NCBI GenBank assembly: GCA_001566295.1
Contig: KQ964258.1
Coordinates: forward strand, 558,001-622,000
Length of the DNA: 64,000 bases
Origin: Microdochium bolleyi
Taxonomy: Eukaryota > Ascomycota > Sordariomycetes > Xylariales > Microdochiaceae
Reading direction: 5' to 3'
Shown: positions 34,715 to 44,409 of the stretch, in pieces
Layout of the letters: each line of letters begins with the position of its first letter
Position numbering within the stretch: the stretch's first letter is position 1
Notes under the pieces: model-generated
What the model saw: only the letters and a program-made list of their open reading frames with translations
Databases searched by the model: none
What the model was told of the DNA's origin: nothing
Translations under genes and position numbers: made by a program

Positions 34715-35479
34715 TTACAAGAGGGCGAGGGTCAGATCGCCGTGGATGCGGGCCTTGAGGGTGACCTCGACCTCGAGGTTCAGGTCGAGGCGGAGCTTAA
34801 GCGGGTTCTGCCCGCTGTCTTTCTTGGCCGGCTCCTGCTGCTGTTGCTGCTGCATCATCATCATCTGCTGTTGTTGTTGCTGCTGCTGCTGCCACTGCTG
34901 CTGTTGTTGCTGCTGGGACACTTGCTGGCGGCGGCGAGGGGCCACCTGTTTCTCGTAGTCGTTCTCCTTGTCCTCGTCGTCCATCCACTGCGGCTGGTTC
35001 TTGCCACGGCGACGACGGCTGCGCGAGGGCTTCTCGGATTCTGACCGGGACTCGGCGCGAGCCGGCTTGCCCTGCTGCTTCTTCGGTGCCTGCTCCTTCT
35101 GCGCCTGCTCCTTTTGCGCCTCGGGCTGCGGCTTCTGGCTCTGGTTGCGACTCTGGCCGCGACTCTTCTTCTTGTTTCCCTGCTCAGGCTTGGCCTCGGC
35201 CTCGCTTTGCTCAGGCTTGGACTCGGCCTTGGACTCGTCGGTGGCAGTGTCCTGCTTTAGGCCGCTGTCTCCGCCGTCCTTCTTGTCGCCATCCTGCGCC
35301 TCGGGCTTGGCTGGGTCCTGAGCATCGCCGGCCTTGTCTTTGGTGCTGCCCTGGTTCTCGGGTGTCTCCTGCTGCGCCTGGCCGGTGGGATTGTTACTGT
35401 CGTTGTCGTTGCTGGCGTTGTTTTGGTTGTCCTCGTCCTGGTTCTCCCAGGGCTTGGACTCGTTGGTGGGGGCAGACAT
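34715..35479 (-). CDS. Gln-rich disordered protein with conserved LDLNLE tail
   Basis: Read through without splicing, this frame gives 254 residues from the ATG at 35479. It is Asn/Asp/Gln-rich at the N-terminus, then Lys/Glu/Gln-rich, then basic (SRSRRRRGKNQ). A Gln/Met tract (about residues 190-218; CAG-rich) precedes a conserved tail LRLDLNLEVEVTLKARIHGD ending LTLALL. The same tail closes the gene at 38322, while the rest of the two proteins is unrelated apart from low complexity. It is a predicted beta-strand/amphipathic motif found at the ends of many Pezizomycotina proteins (from memory; no named function). The TAA stop overlaps a consensus splice donor (TT|GTAAGT at 34718). If that intron is removed the protein would end differently: an acceptor ending at 34587 would give LALLFN, and another ending at 34636 a longer tail. 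The exact C-terminus is therefore uncertain. Confidence 0.85.
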   Translation of the reverse strand: MSAPTNESKPWENQDEDNQNNASNDNDSNNPTGQAQQETPENQGSTKDKAGDAQDPAKPEAQDGDKKDGGDSGLKQDTATDESKAESKPEQSEAEAKPEQGNKKKSRGQSRNQSQKPQPEAQKEQAQKEQAPKKQQGKPARAESRSESEKPSRSRRRRGKNQPQWMDDEDKENDYEKQVAPRRRQQVSQQQQQQQWQQQQQQQQQMMMMQQQQQQEPAKKDSGQNPLKLRLDLNLEVEVTLKARIHGDLTLALL

Positions 35480-36232
35480 GGTGCACTAGATGTTCGCGCT
35501 CTTGCCTGTGCAAACGGCAAAAGAACAAATGGGTTGCACCTTTTTGCGAATTCTCCGCATCAAGCGAGCAGCATTTGGTTTTATTCCTCTTTCGCGGGTC
35601 CCCAGCCACGGAATTCCAAGGTTGACCTGCAAGTCCAGTTACGTAGACGCACTCCGCATGCCATGCACATTCCGGTTTCTCTCTCGCCTTGCTGCCAGTC
35701 AGCCGGCAGTCTCACGGTTGCCGTGACGCAATGATGCAGGGAACCGATCTGCCACTCCATCACCGCGGCAAGTTTCAAGAGTTGGTACCCTTGCTGGCAT
35801 ACTCCGCAAGGAGGCACCCTCAACGACCTTCGTCACGGAGCTGGGTTACTCATCTCGCCCGAGACAGGGGTGGCACTGCGTCCACCTCGGACGTCTCCAT
35901 AGGTCTCGACTTCCCGATCCATTGCAGACACATCGGGGGAGATGAGGTCATTCGTGCCAGGCAGGCCTGCTATCTCTGTAACGGTATGGGCCTTTCAGTG
36001 ACCACTTTACTGATGGCTGACCAGGTGTACAGGAACAGCTCATGCACGGCCGTAATTACAATCCCAGGGGACGCCAGCGAGACACTCCCAGCTACACGTT
36101 TCTCTGGGCCTGCCATCATCTTCCAGCTTCCGAGACCGTTTGGATCAAGCTTGTGCAGCTCGGTTGTTGCTTGTACCCAGGCTACAAGCCTGTCACTTGC
36201 CGCTTCACCATCCTCAGCCCGCGCCCTTCTCC
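35480..36232. promoter_or_regulatory. Divergent intergenic region
   Basis: A 753-base spacer between the divergent Gln-rich shared-tail gene (-) and the membrane-anchored conserved gene (+). It probably holds both promoters. No unambiguous TATA box or other site stands out. Confidence 0.4.
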
Positions 36233-36964
36233 ATGGCACTCTCGACCTTCGGCTTCCTCGTCATCACCTCAATACCCACCGTGATTGGGATTGCGGAGGC
36301 GATTGATGGACAAAAGCGGCAGAACCAAGAGGCCAAGGATAGGGTCAAGTTCCATCTCACAGCCAGGTTCTCGGCCGACGGCGTAGCCCTGCCCGAGCAG
36401 GCGGCCGCCGTATTCAAGGACGGAAAGGTCAGCCCTCACCCACTTGCCCCGCGATCCTCACTGCGCCGTAAGACTTAGGCCATCGAGTGCTCGCATCTGC
36501 AGGGACCTTGCACAGTCACTGACTCCGTGCTGCAGTTGTGCTTCGACCATCCTTCTCATCCCGTGGCTGGATACCCTTTCAATGGCTACTATTTCGGCTG
36601 GCCTGCCCAAGAGGGAGTCCAAGGTCTTGTCTCGCAGGTTTCGGCAGACCCGCCGGTGCTCAACTGGATCTTTGCAGATAAGGAAACGGGCCTGATCCGC
36701 CACGGCACTCGTACGGAAGCTGCGGACCATGTGGTCGGGACGTGGAGCTGGACCGAGGACGAACAGTGGCTCACACTCGGCGGGGGCCAGAAGTTTGTGG
36801 CGGTCGAGAACCACGACGGCACCTGGACAGCACACTTTGACAAGAACGGGAACCTGGACGACACATTGGACGCGCGGCAGGTGCTGGACATCCAGCTCCA
36901 CCGCGAGCTGCAGCTTGGAGTGTCGAGCAGCTATGTCAGGGCGGATGGTAGTGGAGCCGCGTAA
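36233..36964 (+). CDS. Conserved fungal protein of unknown function, membrane-anchored
   Basis: Exons 36233-36427 and 36479-36964 give 226 residues with a short 51-nt intron, phase 0. The N-terminus has one hydrophobic segment (FGFLVITSIPTVIGIAEAI) that could be a signal anchor. The soluble part has a pattern shared by a widespread but unnamed Pezizomycotina family: FKDGKAIE, GYPFNGYYFGWP, GLVSQVSADPPVLNWIF, DKETGLIRHGTR and FVAVENHDGTWTAHFDKNGN. The family memory is general and no function is known. Splicing at 36428 is required to keep the conserved middle in frame. It lies between the two shared-tail genes. Confidence 0.88.
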
Positions 36965-38321
36965 TTGGCAGGGGCGGAGCTTCTGCCCGAGGCCAAGCGG
37001 AGTCGACCGGGGCAGAGACTTGGAAGTGGACCGCCACTGTAACGCCGGACTTGCTGTCACAACGGGGGGACCCACCACGCGAAGCCTCTTTGGGCCTGGT
37101 GCATCCTCTAGCACAGCGGGCCGCAACCTCTTCGATCGCGACGGCATTACTTGCTTCGGACTAAGGCCCCCGCTAGCCGCAACTGCTCCGGTCGCACTGA
37201 CAGGGCGGGAACCTGGGGGAGGCTACGAGCACAACTTGCCCCAACCGCCGTCCGAGGTTCCTCTCGCCTTTGAGCATCAGGAGCACTGGCAATAGGCACC
37301 ACTGAATCAAGTCGCAAGTCATAATCCCACACGACCATGCTTCCGGGACCATGTGCCTGACAGCTGGTCTGTCCAAAGCGTGCGTGCACTCCCAGGTTGT
37401 GCTGTATCGGCTCTTCTCCGATCGATTCATGTTGATCACCAGCCAGCAAGAACCAATGTCCATGCAGACAGTGTCGCCGATACACTCTACGCAGAGGAGG
37501 ACACCACGAGCCGTGATGCGACATGAGTCTCTTCTATCCACGCCCACTGCCACCTCACCAACAAGGCATTCTGCTCCGACCTCATGCAAGCAACCTGGAC
37601 TTTGGGCACGAAAGCACTAGGTCCACTCCCAAGTTGTTGCGCTCCAGGCCCGTACCCCTGCCCCTGTCCTCGCATATCAGCCTCATCGAGATCGCAACAA
37701 AGTACAGTACACGCCTCGCACGCTGCGCAGTAGAATGGCTGAAGCTCACAGCTCGTTGCCTCAAGTCCAAATGTACCCAGCTGGGGGGGGGTCTTCTCAA
37801 ACAGATGGGGACCGCAGCCGCCCAGGATGAAAACAGGATTTACCGTACATCCAGCAACATGTACACACCACTGACCGGGACTTCACACCACTCAACGGGA
37901 CAGCACGCGTGTCCACTGTGCCCGAGATGACCTCGCCCTCTGCAGCCTGTGACGTCGTTGCCAGACTCAGTGAGGTCCTATGACACAAGCAAGATCTCTC
38001 CATGCGAAGGCCCCCTTGCCTGTCGTCATTGCCCTGCTTCTCTGTGGGAAGCAGGATGAATGCAGTGACCCGCCGGACAAGATCTGCCGGGGTGTGAACT
38101 GTTGCGTTCAGATGGCGTCTACGTGCCTACTTGGGGAGTACGTCTGAGCGATACATTGTTTAAAACAAAACCTGCCAAACTCCATCTACACAGTCTGCGA
38201 CTTTTGCATGTATTTTCCTTAGAAATCTCGTGGTCTCTATCGCATCTACGTCTCACCAGACCTGTACACGGAGGTCCAGCAATAACGAACAACACCACAC
38301 AACAACTCAACTCAAATCACA
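36965..38321. other. Intergenic region upstream of the second shared-tail gene
   Basis: About 1.36 kb with no supported gene. The final 200 bases (AT-richer, with an ACAACACCACACAACAACTC-like leader before the ATG) look like promoter and 5' UTR. Confidence 0.55.
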
Positions 38322-38856
38322 ATGTCATCCATGAGCCAGAGCCCCGCGGGTGCCTCCCGCTCACGAACCCGTCGCAGCCGTGGTCGCGGCAAGTCCCAGG
38401 CCAAGACCGCTCAACTCTCCGACCAGTATGAGAGCACCGAAGAGGATATGGCGCCCGAACCCCCTCAGCAGCGTCGCCGCCAGCAACAGCAGCAGGTTCA
38501 GCAGCAACAGGGCGGTGGTGGCCCTCTCGGAGGCGTGACTGATGGCCTCCTCGGCGGGCAGGGCGGTCCTGGCCAGCAAGTCCAGGGCCTCGTTGGCGGT
38601 GCTACCGGCGCACTTGGTGGTCTCACCGGCGGCGGCGGTGGTGGTGACGGCGGCGGCAAGAGCGACACCCTCCGCCTGCGTCTCGATCTCAACCTCGAGG
38701 TTGAGGTCACACTCAAGGCCAGAATCCACGGTGATCTGGAGCTTGCTCTGCTGTAAGTGCCAATCCTTTTCATTGATCCATCCCTCTTCCTCCCGGAGCC
38801 TCCACACATAATTCCCGACGACTGCACTCGCTCTCTATAGATACCCCTACTTCTAG
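38322..38856 (+). CDS. Small Gly/Gln-rich protein with conserved LDLNLE tail
   Basis: The preferred model joins exons 38322-38752 and 38841-38856 to 148 residues ending LALLYPYF. Without splicing, TAA at 38754-38756 ends a 144-residue form. The N-terminus is Ser/Arg-rich (SRSRTRRSRGRGKSQ), then Gln-rich, then Gly-rich (GGVTDGLLGGQGGPGQQ ... LGGLTGGGGGGDGGG). It closes with LRLDLNLEVEVTLKARIHGD followed by LELALL. The first 21 residues of the tail match the gene at 34715 exactly, with eight synonymous codon differences. This implies constraint on the protein rather than recent copying. The donor CT|GTAAGTG covers the first stop; the acceptor CTCTATAG|A is well formed. Function unknown. Confidence 0.85.
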
Positions 38857-39345
38857 TTTAGCCATCTCTTTGATTACTTCCCCCGTTTCTCATGTATCCC
38901 CGATACTTTTTGTCATTCATTCTGATCCGCTTCCAAAGGGACACCGCATAAATGCACTGCATTGTATGCACTGCCGTCACCACTCCCTCATGCCGAAGAC
39001 TGTTCGAGTTGTTGGGCATTTGGGAAATAGTCGTCTGGAGCATGTATTCTGATGCGCTCCCCCCTCCTTAGTGACGGCATGTAAACAGCATGTCCACCCC
39101 CAGCGGAGGATACAGAAGCAGCACTCGTCTCGAACGCCCTTCATTGATTGGGGGGCCACTCTAGACGATGTGTTGTGGGATACGCGAAAACGCTTTTCTT
39201 TGTCCGCTTTCATTGTTTTTTCTTTAATCTTGTAATTGCTTGGAAGCATGTTGTCATGGTGGCGGCGGATATACCGAATCCCAGACAGACTGGTACATTG
39301 GGAAAAAGAATTGGGAGGCGGGAAGGACTTCTCCTCACACACGCT

Positions 39346-39365
39346 TCACATCACATCACATCACA
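39346..39365. repeat. TCACA x4 microsatellite
   Basis: Four perfect tandem copies of TCACA in the non-coding stretch downstream of the small shared-tail gene, flanked by further CA-rich sequence. Confidence 0.85.
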
Positions 39366-39969
39366 ACACACATGTCACACATATACCTACACGCATCACC
39401 AACAGGCACCACCACCTGTCGCGTTTCTTGCTCTCTCTTTCATGAGTTGTGTAGTATACATCAGCTAACCTAGATAGGAACTAAAAGCACGATGTAAAGC
39501 ATGCCGAGGGGGTTTGTTCCCGTTTCTCATCGCCGTCTGTGGGTGGGGTTTTGGTCAGTCTGGTTCTGCAAAACTTTACAACAACCATTCTGTCGCACGC
39601 ACACACACACACAAGATTCGTTTGCGCTCTATGCCACCTCGGCAGCGTCGCTGGCTCGTATACTAGATACTCTACTCGTTCACTGCTGCGAAATGTTACC
39701 CATGGCCTCAGCCCGCGGAGGTTCTCACTCGAGCCCATCCCCCTCGTCTCTCTAACGACAGGGCTCTCCATCCTTTCATCTGTTAGCAATGGTTTTCTTC
39801 ACGAAGGAGTTTTTGTTGCCGCTGTTGTTTCTCTTTGCGCGTCGCCGATTCTACCACCAGCACATAATAATAAGAAAAAAAAACCTCATAAACCTGGATG
39901 TCTTGTTTTCAAACTGCAATTGTGTCTGGTTTCCTCTTTGGTAGAGTGTCTGATGGGGTACTCCGTGTC

Positions 39970-39997
39970 TTTTTTTTTTTTTTTTTTTTTTTTTTTT
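39970..39997. repeat. 28-base poly(T) tract
   Basis: An uninterrupted run of T on the plus strand (A on the minus strand). It is the longest A/T homopolymer in the window. No target-site duplication was identified around it. Confidence 0.9.
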
Positions 39998-42429
39998 CAC
40001 ATTCCTATTCCCTTTTCGGTCTTGTCTGGGTTTCATACTTGTCGATCGTAAAGCATAGAAGCCTCAGAGCAAGTTAGCAAAACACTCCCGCTTTTGATCA
40101 TTGATCTGCCTAACGCACTTCGTGAAGTTCAAAACTCGAGATATGGAGAAAGAGAGAATTTGAACAACGCGATTGTGTAATCTTGTGACATATCCAGGCC
40201 GGCCAGGTGCAAATTATTTGACTAGGCCGCTGAGGAAAGTCGTGTAACCGAGGGGTTTCTTCTGTCCACTTGGGACGGGTTGTGGGATATATTCCTGGCT
40301 GTCCGGCTGGCCACTTGTAATCCACGCGGAAAATAAGGCACCGTTCATAGTTCCCAGCCGCATTCAGGCCACGAGTAGTAGGTTCCTCCGCTTATTTCTT
40401 ATGCCGTGGGCCTCTCGTTGCGTCCGCCGTGATCGAACGTATCACGTGTATCTTGGGGTTGTGGTAACCTTACGGTATGCCCTTGGCTAGAGGGAGAGGT
40501 TCCATGCTCGTCTGTTTTCTGGCTCGGATCGGTATTGTAGCCTGGGGCGTATCAAGAAGGAGCTTGGTCCCCGGAAGCCCGTGAGGTATAGAGGCAAGTA
40601 GCGATGGACTTCCTTCAATTGAGCACTATTGGGCCGCGCCTCGGATTGCCGATTTCGGAGTGGGGAGACCTTAACTACGAGAGAAAAGAATTAGTCTCAA
40701 GTCCGTCTAAGTGTGGTTGATTCCAATGCCTTTTGTGCCCTCTCTTACTACCACGATTCGATGCTGAAAACTGAACAGGAACGTCTTATCGGCGGTCTTA
40801 CCGTCGTATGTCTGCTCCAGCCCCTGTATTGGGAGTCTTGATATTTTGTTATTTCTTTTCTCAGTTGTTGCCATCTGGATCCTCGTGTTCTGTGTGGTCG
40901 TCTACGACCACCGCTGTCGGCCTCTTTGCTTCTGAGAAAGCCACCGCCAGGTCCCGTTGTTGGGCACGGTTCTGTGCGATTTTGCGTTCTCTTAGAGCTA
41001 AGCGTGTTTACGACGTTCTATACTGCGTCGCCCACGTAGCCAGTTCGGTGGACGTAGAGACCTTATCTTCACAACAGCAAGTTCTCCTCGAGCCAGTATC
41101 GCCCTAGTAGAAAACGTGATCTGCGGGCAGACCTTGATGTGATCGTGTACTGCGTAGCAGTGCATATCGTGTCGAGCATGAGAGCTGTGTCTACTCCAGC
41201 TCTCGTGAATTTGATAGCGAGGCCAATGCGCAGCGCTTGAAACGGCTCTCTCGTGTTCAAAGTCGCTTCCCGTTATCTCTTGTTCATGTGCGGCTGCCAA
41301 TGCTTCGCCAGCTCGTGGTGGACATCCTTCGCCGACAGTGGCACGGAAGACTACTGCGCTTGCAAAACTGTCCGGCAGCTGGACTGCAAATTTAACAGCC
41401 TTCTTGTTGCCTTGGATGACCTCCTGTCGTCGCGCTGCCTCGCTATCTTTGTGGAAAGGGTCCTAAGAGACGAAATGGTCGGTTGCTCGAGATTTATCTG
41501 CATCTTTGAGCCTAGTCATGCGGCCTCGAGGCCAATCTGATTTTCTATGTTTCTCATCGAGAGTAGTAGCCGTTTGGCATAGGTCGGGCAAGGTGGACGC
41601 GGGGCGAGAAATAAGTATTGTAGTCCGGTCCGGTCCGGTCGCATCCAGGCATTTTCGCGATGACTGCCTGTAGGAGAGCATAGGAGTACTGGAAGCACAT
41701 ATCTGGGACAGTGTCCATGGTCGATCCCATATCGAACGAAGCCTTACGCGCATGAAGGAGATATATGTCTCTGTGGTACAACCAGTTCGCATGTGACCGC
41801 GTTGACCTTAGCCTTGAAATCAGGCCACACCACCTCGCAACAAAGCCTTGTTATCGAGATGTTTCCAATGGGTAGGCATTTGATAATGATAAAGAGAGCG
41901 ACTGAATCCAGCTTTGAGTCTACCCAGCGAAAATAGCGTATGCAGCACAGGTGGTCGGTCGAGGTGGCGATAGGCGAATGCATCTTGATAACACTAGATG
42001 GCATAGGGGCGATGACGAGGTGAAGATCGCTTGGTGAGAGCCTAGACCTCCAGCCGGTGACTTCGATTGTATTTGTAGTCATGGCGATGTCGATTTGATA
42101 CAGGCCACCGTCTTCTGTGGACGTTCGGACGTCCCCTCTGGTGCAGGCGCGCGTCGCTGAGCAACCTGTCAAACGGGCGATGCTCCTGCCACGCCAGGCA
42201 CTCGCCCGCCTCCTCCGCATCGCGTCTCTGGAGAATTATTCTCACGTCCAGCTCAGATCGCAAAGAGGCAGTCCTATGCCATCCCCACCTCGACCGTCCA
42301 CGACACCCGCTTCCATCGGCCATGTCCCCCTTCACTCTCTCGTAAGCACTGCACCATCGACAAAGCCGTGATCTTGATTCCGTCTCGACACCGCTTCAAC
42401 CTCAAATCCTTCCATCGTCAGGACCAAAA

Positions 42430-44409
42430 ATGGGCCGGTCTGGTCATTCCCGTCGAAGCGGTGCTGGCAGTGGCAGCCACCGCCCCTCGAGGGTCTCCGG
42501 CTTCAACTGCAGCTCGACTGCACGGATTAGCACTGGCAAGAATCACCGCGTCCCTGCAACAACCAAGGCAGCCCACAACGCGTCTGTGGACATTCTCGTT
42601 GGCGCTGATGCTCAAGATGCCAACCCGGTCGCCGGTCTTGTCTTAGACGGACACTACCACGAGGAGCATGATCAATCCCTCAGCTGGGCCTTTCTGGCAC
42701 GCAAGGTTCGGTGAGTGGCAACGTCTGGTTTCCTGCTCGGCAACACTCTTCCTGCCTCTTATGCTTTTGTTAATAGACTTCCCTCTTCTGCAGACGCGTC
42801 TCGTTCCGCAAGATCTCCCTCGTCCTGTTTCTGTCCATCATCATCTTCGGCAGTGCGTGGATCCTCCACGACGAACATGCTTCGATCATCCAGCCTCTGC
42901 CCCGCCCCTTTGTCCCTGATCCCTATGCCCTTGACGAGTACCTGCCTCCAGTCCCTGAGTTGCCCGACTACCTGCAAGCGTCCCGAGAGCCCAGCGGTAT
43001 CAATGAGATCCAGTGGCTTCGTGACAACACCTACCTGGAGGTTGAGACACTTTCGCCTCGAGCCGTACGATCACTAATTGCAACCCGACCCAAGGCCACG
43101 TTCCTCTCCCTGGTCCGCAACTCCGAGCTCGACGATATGATCAGCAGCATCATGCAAGTCGAATCACGCTTCAACGCTGTTGCGATCCACCGATACGACT
43201 GGGTGTTCTTCAACAACGAGCCCTTCACCGACCACTTCAAGGCCAGTGTCACAAATTTGACCAGTGGCCGGTGTTTCTTCGAGACAATCCCGGACAAGCA
43301 TTGGTCCATTCCAGACTGGATCGATAAGTCCCGTTTCGGAGTGGGTCGCGAGTTTCTGGGAAGTATCGGCGTAGGAAAGTCATGGCTCGAGAGCTACCAC
43401 CACATGTGCAGATGGAACTCGGGCCTCTTCGCGCTGGAAGACCGCCTCGGACAGTACGATTTCTACTGGAGAGTTGAACCAGGTGTAAGTAGCTTGCACT
43501 CGGAGCAGAAGTCATAGCCCGCACACTGACCTCAATCCGTAACAGGTACAATTCACCTGCAACATCAACTACGACGTATTCCGCTTTATGAGAGACAACA
43601 ATAAAGCCTACGGTTTCAACATGGCGATCCTGGACGATGCGAGGTCATTCCCATCGCTTTGGGACCGTACTAAGACATTCCAGACGTTCCACTCCGATAT
43701 GCTGGACGAAGCTGGTGATATAAAGTGGCTGATGCATACCCCTGAAGAGATGGGCACTAGTCACGTTTTTGCAGGCCTCGAGGGATCCAACACGGCCCAG
43801 GAGTACAACAACTGCCAATTCTACTCGAACTTCGAGATCGGGTCCCTGAAGTTCTTCAGAGGCGAGAAGCATCAGGCCTACTTCAACCACCTGGACCGGG
43901 CTGGAGGATTCTACTATGAGCGATACGGCGACGCACCAGTTCACACCCTCAGTGTCTCCATGTTTCTGCCCAAGTCTAGCATCTGGTTCTTTCGTGATAT
44001 CGGGTATGCGCACGGTCTGTGTCAGCAATGCCCTCCTCACGCAGGTGACATGATCCTGGGCCCAGAGATGCAGCGTGCCGAGCACGCCACATACGCCCCA
44101 GCCGAGTATCACAGACTAAAGCAGATGGTAGCCAGAGGCGTGAAGCACCAGGAAAGTATCCCAGGACTACAGTGCGGCTGCACCGTGACCACGCTCGACG
44201 AGAACTTCACCAAGCTGGTGCCCTTTGAGTCCAAGCAGAGAAAGCCGATCGTCTCTTGCATCCGGCGGTGGTTGGCTAGACTCTACATCCTGCCGAACGT
44301 CACCAAGAGACCCCTTGCAGAAGTCATTGCAGCTGGAGGTGATGGATATGGTGGTTGGCTCATCCAGGGTATCGAGAGCAATCCTTTCAGGGAGGGTATC
44401 CCGGAGTGA
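42430..44409 (+). CDS. GT15 (KRE2/MNT1-type) alpha-1,2-mannosyltransferase
   Basis: Exons 42430-42710, 42794-43484 and 43546-44409 give 611 residues. A cytoplasmic Ser/Arg/His-rich N-terminus (about 95 residues, long for the family) precedes a type II transmembrane anchor at about 102-118 (SLVLFLSIIIFGSAWIL). The lumenal domain is typical of GT15: ATFLSLVRNSELDDM, HRYDWVFFNNEPF, CRWNSGLFALEDRL, YDFYWRVEPGVQFTC, and CQFYSNFEIGSLKFFRG, whose Glu corresponds to the proposed nucleophile region of yeast Kre2. Then come LDRAGGFYYERYGDAPVH and WFFRDIGYAHGLC. The enzyme should add alpha-1,2-mannose to O- and N-glycans in the Golgi using GDP-mannose. The conserved GVQFT motif spans the intron 2 junction, confirming it. 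Which KTR/KRE2 branch it belongs to cannot be fixed here. Confidence 0.96.

Larger units (their letters stand above)
38857..42429. other. Long intergenic region rich in simple repeats
   Basis: About 3.6 kb with no supported gene. It holds four TCACA units (39346-39365), a CA run (39601-39615) and a 28-base T tract (39970-39997). The T tract follows an AT-rich stretch and might be a relic of a retrotransposed poly(A) end, though no element body is recognised. Frames at 40808-41107 and 41253-41540 have no motif. The final 300 bases are probably the GT15 gene's promoter and leader. Confidence 0.55.
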
